This document shows positions 43,540 to 52,539 of a DNA stretch of 64,000 bases, in pieces (position 1 is the stretch's first letter; every line of letters starts with the position of its first letter). The DNA comes from Trichobilharzia szidati. Its lineage: Eukaryota; Platyhelminthes; Trematoda; Strigeidida; Schistosomatidae. The position numbers and the translations under genes were made by a program. The notes under the pieces are model-generated. The model did no database searches. It worked only from the letters and a program-made list of their open reading frames with translations, and had not been told where the DNA came from. Location: positions 9,149,204-9,213,203 of the forward strand of contig OX235273.1 of NCBI GenBank assembly GCA_944472155.2. The letters are read 5' to 3'.

Positions 43540-43735
43540 GATGTGAGTGGAATGCAAAAACTGGTGATGTTTTCACTAGCTGGGGTTGTTAACCTCCCGC
43601 TTCCTACCTTCCCTCTTACTGTTAGCGAGTAAGTTAGACGAAGTTCACCGGTGGATTGCCCAGATTTCGAACTTGAACCACGCGGGTTGCTGGTAAGCAG
43701 CATTCCACTGCTAAACCAACGAGTCCAGTGGCAAG
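43540..43735 (-). repeat. S2 SINE, diverged
   Basis: Body and tRNA-like head recognisable on the minus strand (GGAATGCAAAAACTGG... to ACCAACGAGTCC on plus). Confidence 0.5.
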
Positions 43736-43957
43736 GTATGTCATGAGTTCAGATCTTGAGTAGGGAAATCGTTTCCTCCAAGTCTACAGACAACCCTCGT
43801 GAAGACTTTCTGCTGATCGCCTCTAATTATGTAAACAGGGATGAAGGATGGTCATCCTAATTTCTCTGTTAAGCTAATAGCAAGTATAACCAGCATGATA
43901 TCTTCTTTTATCAAATCACTGTGACCTGTTTTCTTTTCTTTGTATCCTTTCATTTAG

Positions 43958-44137
43958 ATTTTTGAAGATCGTTTTACACCAGATCTTTTAGCTGATATTT
44001 TACAAATTTCACCTGTAAAATCACTTGTACGACGACATTTAACACATAAATTTATCGAACTTGTCGGTCCAGAAATATGGAAACGTAAACAAGAAAATGA
44101 AGTCAATAATTCGCTGACATTAAATTCAAAAATCAAG
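43958..44137 (+). CDS. PPFIBP1: liprin-beta exon: second half of SAM3
   Basis: A 180-bp exon (60 codons, phase 0 both ends) between CATTTAG and GTAAAT. It begins IFEDRFTPDLLADILQISP and continues with KSLVRRHLTHKF, the conserved end of liprin-beta SAM3 (family: LEPRFN...LLNIPP.KTLLRRHL..HF). After the domain comes a charged stretch with KRKQEN and a short polar tail. Across the splice the GSGVHGALM / IFEDRF order reproduces the SAM3 core, which is the strongest single argument for the gene assignment. Confidence 0.93.
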
Positions 44138-44159
44138 GTAAATTGAATCTCTATCATTA

Positions 44160-44345
44160 ACATTATTATTATTACAAGTTTTTATTCCTTTATGTTCCAA
44201 GTCAAACATAGGGCTTCAAGCTAAGACTCTGAAGTTTCTCTAACTTTGGTATTTAGATTTTATGGGTTGGGATTTCTGGCTTCACGTCCAACCTCCTCTC
44301 TTTGCCGGGCTTACTTCTAGCTAGGTGAGATTTAGGAGTACAGGA
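44160..44345 (-). repeat. S2 SINE, head-less
   Basis: Minus-strand copy truncated before the tRNA part, beginning 23 bp after the SAM3 exon donor. Confidence 0.65.
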
Positions 44346-44815
44346 CAGCTGTTTCGTCCTAGTTCGGGACTCTTCATCAGTGCGCACCCATTGGGATTCG
44401 AACCCAGGACCTTCTGGTTACAAGGCCAGCTAGCTCGTAGACCATTGAGCCACTGGGACCTGATCCAATGGCCAGTCCATTGACTCTAACATCTGCGAAT
44501 CCACGACATAGCGCGAACATTTCTCAATGTCTTCTTCGATGAATTACTGCCTCATCTTCAACCTGCTGTACCCTACTGGTCACGGCTTCCCATTAGAACC
44601 CCAGGTCACTGCCTACCTGAATAGGGCCAGTCGCTAGTGAGCATCAGATTAATTTTCAAGTATTGGATTTGTAGGGATTTAGTTTGACTGCATGGAGGAT
44701 TTCATTATGAACTGACATCAGTTAGAGAACCACTGAAAAACCTGGGGGTACTGGATAGCTGTTTTATCCTAGTTTGGGACCTTCTGAAGCTCCTGGGTTC
44801 GAACCCCCTGTTTCA
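44337..44815 (-). repeat. S1 SINE dimer
   Basis: Two ribozyme regions (44337-44393 and 44748-44785) in the same minus-strand orientation bound one monomer of about 410 bp. The second unit is cut near 44815 by the Merlin remnant. Confidence 0.7.
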
Positions 44816-45075
44816 CCAGTCGACTGACAATAGGTGCTAAGGTAGTAGACTTTCTGTTATTCTCTCCACGAATCCTTTCTGCAGGGGTTGTCATATAAAC
44901 CAATCACCCAAACATTGTTGGCTCGCTCACGACCACGGTTGTATTTTGTCTTCAATAAGACAGTTTCGTCCACGTGTAGGATGACACCTTCGACTTTTAA
45001 TGATGGAGTAATTCTCTCCATGACGCAATAACCCAGCAATGCTGGTACCACCGAACTGTTGACATGAGGCTATAT
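44815..45075 (-). mobile_element. Merlin-type DNA transposon transposase fragment (ISXO2-like DDE)
   Basis: A short minus-strand frame reads VEGVILHVDETVLLKTKYNR then GRERANNVWVIGL. This matches the ISXO2-like/IS1016 transposase core, where the pattern is V.IDES...KRKYN.GR....WVFG; the DE of HVDET corresponds to the first catalytic Asp. Merlin elements are known from schistosomes. Only about 60 residues remain and no terminal inverted repeats were found. Confidence 0.75.
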
Positions 45076-45164
45076 TCAGTTTCAGCGGCTGCACCTCTCA
45101 CAGGCTGTTTCAAAACCCAGTAATTACAAAAATACAAAATCTGGGTTAGGGTGAGATGCAACCA

Positions 45165-45680
45165 AGCAAAAAATGTTCCTACGAAATATTAAAATCATCA
45201 GCTTACCTTCCCTAATACTAATTCTTCTCAGGCTAATTGCACACCGATGGACATTTCCATCAGTTGACGTATCTAGACTTTTGGTTGAATTAAAGGTAGA
45301 GCTATTAATTCTAATCTTTGTATGTCGGCTTCATCTATTAATCCTGATGTGGGTGATCTCGTTGGTGTTCCTTTTATCTGATCGTATATTAGACTGCTGA
45401 ATTGGAAGTGTGTTGCAAGATATAATTCTATGAGTTCTATCCAAGTTGAACATTGCCTTTTTTAATGTTTTCATCACTATAAAGTAATTGTTGCATAGTT
45501 TCTGTTGCTAGTTTTAGACTAATTGAAGTATATAATGCTGTGACATCATCAAAGGATACCACTATTTCATTGTCATCCACTTGGATGTTTTTGAATTTCT
45601 CTAAAAATTGGATCGGCGAATTGATAGAATGGTCGCATGTTTCTGTTAGGTCAAGAAAAAATTATCAACAGAGATGTAAA
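45165..45680 (-). mobile_element. Penelope-like element, RT palm fragment
   Basis: Minus-strand pieces of a PLE RT: VDDNEIVVSFDDVTALYTSI followed by LKLATETMQQLLY (45450-45620), and downstream IKGTPTRSPTSGLIDEADIQ (45300-45400), the box B region normally KGTPMGSPISGL. The YxDD box and endonuclease are not present. It is a different family from PLE A and C. Confidence 0.75.
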
Positions 45681-45960
45681 TCGACTACCAGTCATGAAGG
45701 TGGTTAGCAGGAGACACAATTCTATCATTCATTGAGAATAGAAATCAGATCACTATCTGCTAGAACTTGCGCTGAAGAGGGATGTTGTCTAGAAGCGAGG
45801 ACGGCAAAAGCTCCGCAATTAAGCCATCAACCAACCAGCTGAGAGAACACAACTAATTGCAAATCATCCACCTTAGCCACAAATATTCTCTATTATTTGA
45901 AGATATTATCATCATGTAACTGTAGCCTATTAGGTGGTTGGAGGCATTCGGCCACAGGAA

Positions 45961-46005
45961 GCCTTGGAACTAGGTTCCGTGCTAGTTGGCACTCATCAGC
46001 AAGGC
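45961..46005 (-). ncRNA. hammerhead ribozyme in S3, GAAA mutated
   Basis: Minus strand: stem I GCCTTG/CAAGGC, core CTGATGA, stem II GTGC/GCAC, but GGAA in place of GAAA, and TTC as cleavage triplet. Probably inactive. Confidence 0.65.
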
Positions 46006-46328
46006 GCGTCTGCAATCTTGAAGGAACTCATGTCGCTTCTGAGACTCGAACCCGCGTCACCCAGTGCTGCAGTCAGAGACGTTACCACTGAGCTATTCAG
46101 GCTCGCGACTGACCTCCTGTAGGACTGTATTGGATATTTTTGATTGCACACTAGTCAGTAACTAGTGTAATGTGTCTAGTCTTTTGTTTAGTGCAGACTG
46201 AATTATATCAGTCAAGCTTGCAATGTGACCACCGTGCTAGGTGGCTCGCCATTACGGTGCACTGTGAATTGTTGGTATTGGATGGTTGGAGGCAATCGAC
46301 CACAGGAAGCCTTGGACCTAGTTTTCGT

Positions 46329-46373
46329 GCCTTGCTGATGAGTGCCCACTAGCACGAAACTTAGATCCAAGGC
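46329..46373 (+). ncRNA. hammerhead ribozyme in S3, complete core
   Basis: Stem I GCCTTG/CAAGGC (46329-46334 with 46368-46373), core CTGATGA (46335-46341), stem II GTGC/GCAC (46342-46345 with 46352-46355), GAAA (46356-46359), short stem III (CTTAGA, ancestral CCTAGG) and an ATC cleavage triplet (46365-46367). It sits at the tip of the palindrome. Confidence 0.82.
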
Positions 46374-46603
46374 TTCCTGCCGACTGCTTTCAACCATCTA
46401 ATACCAACAATTCACAGTGCATCGTAATGGCGAGCCACCTAGTGACATGGTGGCCACATTGCAAGCTTGACTGATAGAATTCAGTCCACAGTGAAGATAG
46501 GACTAGACACATGGCACTAGTTACTGACTAGTGTGCAATCAAAAAAAACTGTAGCCTATTCTCACTATTGTGCTATTTTTTATTGATTGTACTTTTATAT
46601 TAG

Positions 46604-46714
46604 CCAAGTAAAAAGAAGAGTTTGTTTCATTCCACTCGTGGACATAAAGGAAACGATGATGTTGAAGAACTTGTCTGCCCTATAGAAATTGATCCTAATC
46701 ATATGAGCATATTT
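46604..46714 (+). CDS. PPFIBP1: liprin-beta exon: post-SAM3 tail
   Basis: A 111-bp exon (37 codons, phase 0) after a TATTAG acceptor, ending at GTAAGT. It opens PSKKKSLFHSTRGHKGNDD and contains VEELVCPIEI, which corresponds to the E-YVCPMEL motif after the basic KPKKL stretch in vertebrate liprin-beta tails. Together with the basic PSKKKS opening this supports orthology beyond the SAM domains. A 400-bp S3 palindrome with a hammerhead lies immediately upstream. Confidence 0.85.
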
Positions 46715-46815
46715 GTAAGTGAATTATGTTTATTATTTTGTCAATATTCAGTAATGCTTTTTTCTTATAATGGAATGCATAAGTTAGAAGTGAAAGAGGA
46801 GTTTGTAATACATCG

Positions 46816-48178
46816 ATTGTGTGGCAGAATGCATACAGCGAAGAAAATGCTTCTTTATTGACGGAATCATCCTCACAGACTGTACAGTCGTATTTATATT
46901 TACCAAAAAATGTGAAGCAGTCTATTATTGAGAAATAGGAGTGATATAATTGACATAATTATTTAGAAGTGCCTCAAAAATTAAAAAAATTTATAAATTA
47001 CGTAATACTTAACGCCACAAAGGAAGAAAGGGTTAGAAATTTGATAAGGTTAACATTGTTATGGAGTGGTGAGAGGAAAGGTAATTAAGTGTCTCTCTAA
47101 TAAGTGTCAAGATGGTGAGAAGTGTGTCGGTGGTACAGCAGTTGAATGCTCGCCAACCACTCATGTGGTCCGGGATTCGATCCCCGGACGACATAGCGCT
47201 CCTTTACCTCGCTAAGTCAGTAATAAAGCTGGTAAAGAGGAAAGGCTGGGTATGAGGTTAGTAAATCTATCCTGTAAAAATAAACACCACTGCTACTGAA
47301 ACTTCAAGCCTCTAGCTTGAAGCCCTACGTTTCACTGGGAACGTGAAGGAATGAAAAAAGAAAAGAAAGGGTGGGAAAGATACAAAAGGAACATGTTAGA
47401 GTGATAATAGTAAAATTAATTAATAAAGTAGAAGCAAAATAATCATTACAAATAAAACATTTACACGGAACAACTAATGAAGAGGTTAAGGCCATAGTAG
47501 AATAAGAGACTGGACAAACCTTTTCTTTATACAGAGTTCGGGGTTGTATTGATGAAATTCCAACGCCTCCCTGTCTCACCTTGTAGATAATCTTGAAAAA
47601 CGACTTTGGTGAAGTTACGTGGCTTGAGTTCACCAAGTGCCTGAGAATTGAGCTAGTAACTGTCTTGCGTTTTTCTTTTGCTAACCATACCTGATAAAGG
47701 TCAGAGATGCGTTTGGAAAGTGTGTGGTCGGTTTGTGAGACCAATATAACTAGCTCCACAGGAGCAGGTGAATTTATAAACACACATCAAAGTGGCCCGT
47801 CCAAAGCGGCAGTTTATCCTTCAAGCATTCGTTGATCATTTGTCGGCTGTAGAAATTGATCCATAGCTTAGCCATAAAGAAGGCTTTTCTCAGTGATAGG
47901 TATAAACGGTTCTCCAAGATTTCAGCAGAGGTATCACCTTTAAATTCAGGGTTCATGAATAGCAGTTTCTTCGACACGGTCTGGGTTCTTTCGAGCTTTT
48001 ACTCTACCTTCATATTTTCCTCCATGAATCCTGGTAAATATAAATATGACTGCACAGCCAGCCTCTGAAGATCATTTCGTCGATTAAGAAGCATTTTTCT
48101 CTCTGAATCGTCTTTGATTTGCTTCACAAACGTACAAAAGAATGAAATTTCTTACATTTACTCCCCATAATGAATTTG
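46816..48178 (-). mobile_element. Penelope-like element, family D
   Basis: A minus-strand PLE. The coding remnant (47500-48170) runs from the RT C-terminus/linker (ERKMLLNRRNDL, KLLFMNPEFKGDTSAEILEN, KDKLPLWTGHFDVC) into an intact GIY-YIG start, YKFTCSCGASYIGLTNR, then shifts frame at LSKRISDLYQVWL and continues in pieces (HLVNSSHVTSPKSFFKII). The 3' region (46816-47420) is shared with 27140-28330. An S2 SINE is inserted at 47121-47365. Confidence 0.82.
47121..47365 (+). repeat. S2 SINE, near full length, inserted in PLE
   Basis: Plus-strand reference-quality copy: head with A box and B box (GGGATTCGATCCCC), CTCGCTAAGTCAG module, TCAAGCCTCTAGCTTGAAG hairpin, 3' end TTTCACTGGGAACGTGAAGG. The homologous PLE region near 28275 lacks it. 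A diverged direct repeat (AAGATGGTG / AAAGGGTGG) flanks it. Confidence 0.8.
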
Positions 48179-49290
48179 AATAAAGCAAGAACAACAGTGG
48201 TGTTTGCAGAATAAGATAGCAACATCACATCTTTCATTTTGTTGCCTTCTCGTCATCTGCTTACAGGGCAAAGACATTATTAAATAAATCTACAGAAACA
48301 ATTGTAACATACTTGCACGGACAGTTCATTTTTAAACAAAAATCAATCAGTCAGTATATACATACAGTAATATATATGTATATATGCATAATATTAAGCA
48401 CTATTCCGAATAATAATGATCATACACAATGGAAACTTTCGCCATTACGTAATCAGATGAAAGAGAGGTGAAAATATCCAGTTACCAGGTGGGCATGGAA
48501 AGACCGATAACCGCTTCTTTCTGAACGCATAAGTCAGGTTTCAAGCACTTCATAGAGATGGCTTCAGCATACTTGAGAAGAATTGAGCTCTTTTGCCTAT
48601 TGATAATTTTGAACGATCTTGCGACGTCCACCTCATGACCACCAGTGTCAAGAAGCTTCCTGACTATGGCATTGTTTAAAGCATTTGTTCCCTTAAGAAA
48701 TAAGCTTTTTGGTAGATGTTCAGAAAATCGTAGATATGCCCTTCTTTCTGTTCTTCCAATGTACCAAAAAGCTTATGTCTAAAGGGAACAAATGCTTTAA
48801 ACAGTGCCATCGCCAGTCATCTCCTTGACACGGGTGGTCATGAGGTGGACGTCGAAAAGTCGTTCAAAATTATCAATAAGCAAAAGAGCTCAATTCTTCG
48901 CAAGTTTGCTGAAGCGATCTCTATCAAGCGCCAGAAACCTGATTTATGCGTTCAGAAAGAAACGGTTATCAGTCTTTCTTTGCCCATCCTGGTAACTGGA
49001 TATTTTCACCCTCTCTTTCGCCTGAATACGTAATGGCGAAAGTTTCCACTGTGTATGATCACTATTGTTTGGAATAGTGTTTAATATTATTATATATATA
49101 TATTATTACTGTATGCATATATTGATTGATTTTTGTTTAAAAATGAACTCTCTCTGTGCAAGTCTCTTAAAATTGTTTCTGTAGATATACTTAATAATGA
49201 CGGTGGCCTGTAAGCGGCTGATGAGAAGGCAACGAAATAAATGATGGTACCATTTCATTCTGCAAAAACCGCTCTTGTTCTTGCTTTATC
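48178..49290. mobile_element. diverging inverted pair of PLE 3' ends (large palindrome)
   Basis: Left copy on the minus strand (48178-48770) and right copy on the plus strand (48775-49290) are inverted versions of the same PLE 3' end. The right reads KGTNALNSAI, HEVDVEKSFKIINKQKSSIL and KPDLCVQKE (GIY-YIG tail); the left reads the same with HEVDVARSFKIINRQKSS. Both coding parts are cut at the shared centre, and the 3' untranslated regions point outward. The arms are each about 500-590 bp. Confidence 0.85.
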
Positions 49291-50235
49291 GGTTTTCATC
49301 CATAAACATTCCAGTTTATTAGACAGTGAACACGAATCATCCACATAATCAAGATTTTCGATGGTCTTTTTGTTGGTCCAACCTATGACAATTTCCTGGC
49401 TTACCACAGTCAGCCATATGATCCAGTTAACCACACATACGCAGATAATCAGTTATTAGTATTATTATTGTTCCCTTGTGTTCCGAATGGAACATAGGGC
49501 TTCAACAACACATCTCCACTTTATTCTGTTTTCTGCCGTCCTCTTCAGCTGGGCCGACGATTGACCAAACTCTCTCATCTCTTCCTCACACGATCTCCTC
49601 CATGTCAACCTCGCATCGATGACCCATCTGTCGCTTCCCAACGGGCCTCCACTCGAGCGATGGCCTGGCGTCCGATGCCTTTTAGCGGCCTCCTCAATGT
49701 ATGCCCGATCCATCTCCACTTTCTCTTACATATTTGTTGAGCGATTGGCTCTCGCTTGTTGGTTTGTTCCCAGCCAGAGTTTCTTGTTCCTCATTCCTTC
49801 TGGCCATTTGATCATCAGTATGGAGCCAGCGAAGGCAGCTGTTGATGAAAGTCTGCAACAGGCTGTTGGAAATCCTTTTCGTCAAACTCAGTTTCTGACC
49901 CGTATGGAAGAACCGACTTCACATTTCTGTTGGAAATGCAGAAGATTTCCAAACTGGTTTCACTTTGGAAGTAAATTACTGACTCTTCCGATGACAGTGT
50001 TGTCAATCCACATCTATTCCATCTGCTTTCGCAGATACCCAGTACTTCTAAGCCATGTCTTCGCATCTCTTTGACTAGCTGGGCAGCCTTCCCAGGCAGT
50101 CTCGTACACTGTACAAACATTCCACGTAACCAATCTTACTCTTGCTTTCATCGACAGAAAACATATCGGCTGACTGACTGGCTTGCTGAAGGCTAGCTTT
50201 CACCAACCCGCTGTGTCATTTCGCCTCTCTGATTC
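49275..50235 (-). mobile_element. RTE/SR2-like LINE fragments, internally deleted
   Basis: A diverged palm piece (49275-49455) precedes a second copy. That copy's 3' block (49457-49900: WRRSCEEEMREFGQSSAQLK, KWRCVVEALCSIRNTRE) is joined near 49975 directly to the APE start (49990-50230: GKAAQLVKEMRRHGLEVLGI, then CESRW). The middle of the element, including most of the endonuclease and the RT palm, is missing. The leader continues to about 50430. Confidence 0.78.
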
Positions 50236-50430
50236 TAGCGAAGAATAAGATTTTTATTTGAAGTTTTTGTATTTTTAATATATTTCCTGAGTGTGTGTGA
50301 TGAAGTTTCTCTAGCGGTTTGAAAGACTTAGTGGTGTTGGGGTGCTAGCCTCACGCCCAACCCTCCCTCTTTAACCGGGCTTGGGATCGGCTAGAAAACC
50401 AGCTGTCTAGTTAACTAGGCTAGGTTCCCT
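50235..50430 (-). repeat. RTE 5' leader with S2-like module
   Basis: GTGTTGGGGTGCTAGCCTCA and CAACCCTCCCTCTTTAACC (plus-strand reading) resemble the body of S2 SINEs. The same module lies in the RTE leader at 38060-38215. Confidence 0.5.
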
Positions 50431-50542
50431 TCACTGTTACAGAACACTTTATCATAGTTTTTTTTAAAATGTATTCTAAGAAATTGAATATTTGTGATAA
50501 TAGGAAATTTTAATTCTTTGTATCTTTCTTTATTATAACCAG

Positions 50543-50638
50543 GCTGATGAAGTCGAACTCAACTGTCAGATCGATTGTAATCAACAACTGGATCAACAGT
50601 CTGCAACAACTATAAATCCCATTTCAACAAATGGTCAA
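50543..50638 (+). CDS. PPFIBP1: liprin-beta exon: polar C-terminal tail
   Basis: A 96-bp exon (32 codons, phase 0) between TAACCAG and GTAAGT. It encodes a Gln/Asn/Thr-rich, uncharged stretch (NQQLDQQSATT). I see no recognisable domain. It is supported by strong splice sites, an open phase-0 frame that joins both neighbours, lack of similarity to the repeats around it, and its place between two gene exons. Confidence 0.7.
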
Positions 50639-50639
50639 G

Positions 50640-51000
50640 TAAGTGAATGCTGCTTTGTACTAGTGTTAAACATTCGTGAAAGAAATGAAAGGTCACCTAA
50701 CCAGAAGGAATGTGTGAGTGTTTGTGTATAAGTAGGTGGTAGACGGTAGGCGGTAGTACAAACTCCTCTAAGAGAAACACTTTATCTAACATTGTCTGTA
50801 CTTTGATAGTTCAATGGGATGTGATGCCCGACAACCATGCTCGCAAGCAGTCTTACTTCGATTCCCTGCCGATGAACTCCTAAACGTAGCTTAGTTTCAG
50901 TATGGCATTTAGAAGACAAATCCAGCCAGATGATATCGTAGCTTTCGTAGTTTCTTTACAACCACTTTACAACTAACATGGTTAACAATAATAAAATACA
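50640..51000. other. intron sequence with a tRNA-Gly-like remnant
   Basis: The only recognisable part is at about 50805-50880, where TTCGATTCCCTGCCGATG matches the 3' half of the S2 tRNA-like head. Confidence 0.35.
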
Positions 51001-51620
51001 ATAAAATGCATGACAAATACACGGTTATATAAAACAAAAGAACATACTAATGACCAATCATATTTAAATAGATCAAGTAGTCAGTTCATGGTAGGCGAAG
51101 GTTGAAGTCTATTATTGTTTGTATACATTGTTTAGGATGTATGTGATTAATCCTCCAAAGTGCTTCCATCACCTTCAATAACCAGCCTTGAATTAGAATT
51201 ATGTGAAATAATTGTGAAACAGTCATTAATAATATTGATTTTGTGACCTGACATTAATAAGTGCTTTACAATGGATGGTGATGCTGGATTTCTATTCAGG
51301 TTGATAATTGTATTGGGATTATGTTTTAATAACCACTTTGGAACATGTTCCTTACGACGACCAAACTGGAACATTCTATTGGTTCTACACCTAAATAGGT
51401 GTCACCGCAACTGCAGGTGAACTTGTAGATACAGTTTGGTGAACAGCCACAGAATTCCGTCCTTTAATCGTTGGTAGAGGGATGGAAAATATTCGAGATG
51501 TGAGAGAAAGACATGCTTCGTAGAATGTGCGTTTGATGGCTGACCGAAGTCTTTGAGCTGTCAATTGTATAATCTAGTCACCCTCGAATAGTAGGTAGGT
51601 TAATAAAAATAGCTTTCTTT
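51000..51620 (-). mobile_element. Penelope-like element, GIY-YIG fragment
   Basis: Minus-strand coding remnant: NRMFQFGRRKEHVPKWLLKH, then SIVKHLLMSGHKINIINDC, the C-terminal half of the PLE endonuclease. Upstream a CSCG..Y-type start is recognisable at 51385-51420 in another frame. Confidence 0.7.
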
Positions 51621-51879
51621 GGTACAGAAGCTGTCTTTTCTAGATGTGGTCTATTTTTACTGTGCTTGTTTGTCAAAAGTAAGCCAAGAGAAGAAGGAAG
51701 ATTCAGTGCGTGGATACAAATCCCATGCCTTCTGCATAAACAGAACCTCTCAAGCCTCTGAAGTCAAAGGAATGAAAATAAATCAAACGTTGTGTAACTT
51801 TCTTTTGGTTAGTGACAAAAAATTCTATGGAGGAAATATATTTTTGTAGTTACATGTTGTCATATGGCAAAACAAATTA

Positions 51880-52520
51880 TCAAAGGAATGGTTACGTAAC
51901 AAAGAATACTCTTTCCGATAACCTGCTCTTCATCAGGTTCTACGGTTATATACATTCAAAGTAGTGAATGAATTAGTGTTATTATCAACATTAATGCAGT
52001 TTAAATAACATCGAATCAGTAATAGTAATCTCAACGGATTACGGTTCGATAGCATCAACATAACAATACACTGAATATCAGACACGCAAATTAGGAAAGG
52101 TAATAATACAAATTCATGAATTTATAGTCTCCACTGAAGGCTGGCCAGGGCAGTAGGAGTGGCTAAACTTGCTTCTTTTGCACACAAAGCACTGGTTGTT
52201 TCACTCTAATTGCGATAGGCTCTGATGATTGGAGCATGCGCAACCTCGATGTTTTTGGCAATTTATTTGGAACCCGTTAGATGATCGAGAAGGATTCTTC
52301 ATTGCCAGATACCAAATGAAATGCTAAAAACATCGAGGTTGCCCATGCTCCAAACAGCAGAGGCTATCGAGATTCGCATATAAATGTATAAATGTATATA
52401 AATGCATATAAATGTAGAACCTGATAAAGAGTAGGTTATCGAAAAGAATATTCTTTGTTCAGTAACCATTCTTTTGATAAATTTAATGGGCATTTTTAAT
52501 CATTTAAGGCAACTAATGTT
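51880..52520. repeat. nested inverted repeats of a PLE terminal region
   Basis: Outer arms (about 51885-51960 and 52415-52500) share AAAGAATA, GATAACCTGCTCTTCATCAG-type sequence in opposite orientation. Inner arms (about 52205-52275 and 52305-52382) share GGAGCATG..CAACCTCGATGTTT. The outer arms carry a hammerhead-like CTGATGA...GAAA arrangement (minus strand on the left, plus on the right with CTGATAA). Confidence 0.6.
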
Positions 52521-52539
52521 ATATATAGAACAATTCGTG

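Larger units (their letters stand above)
45925..46550 (-). repeat. S3 SINE dimer ending in a large palindrome
   Basis: A full minus-strand unit (ribozyme 45961-46005; heads at 46040-46110) continues to a second ribozyme half near 46310. From 46137 to 46330 the sequence is repeated inverted at 46351-46550, giving arms of about 195 bp around a 20-bp centre that is the ribozyme core. Confidence 0.8.

Noticed and set aside
47856..48068. Plus-strand 70-codon frame
   Set aside because: It is the antisense shadow of the PLE linker that reads sensibly on the minus strand.
48360..49150. Short inverted and TA-rich motifs suggestive of an origin or CRISPR-like array
   Set aside because: They are part of two inverted PLE 3' ends; there are no regularly spaced direct repeats, and the window is eukaryotic.
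49240..49275. Hammerhead at CTGATGAGAAGGCAACGAAA
   Set aside because: Core-like motifs are present, but stem II has essentially no pairing and no stem I partner was found.
51619..51849. 76-codon plus-strand frame
   Set aside because: No recognisable content, no splice-site support and no continuity with liprin-beta; it lies beside a PLE fragment.
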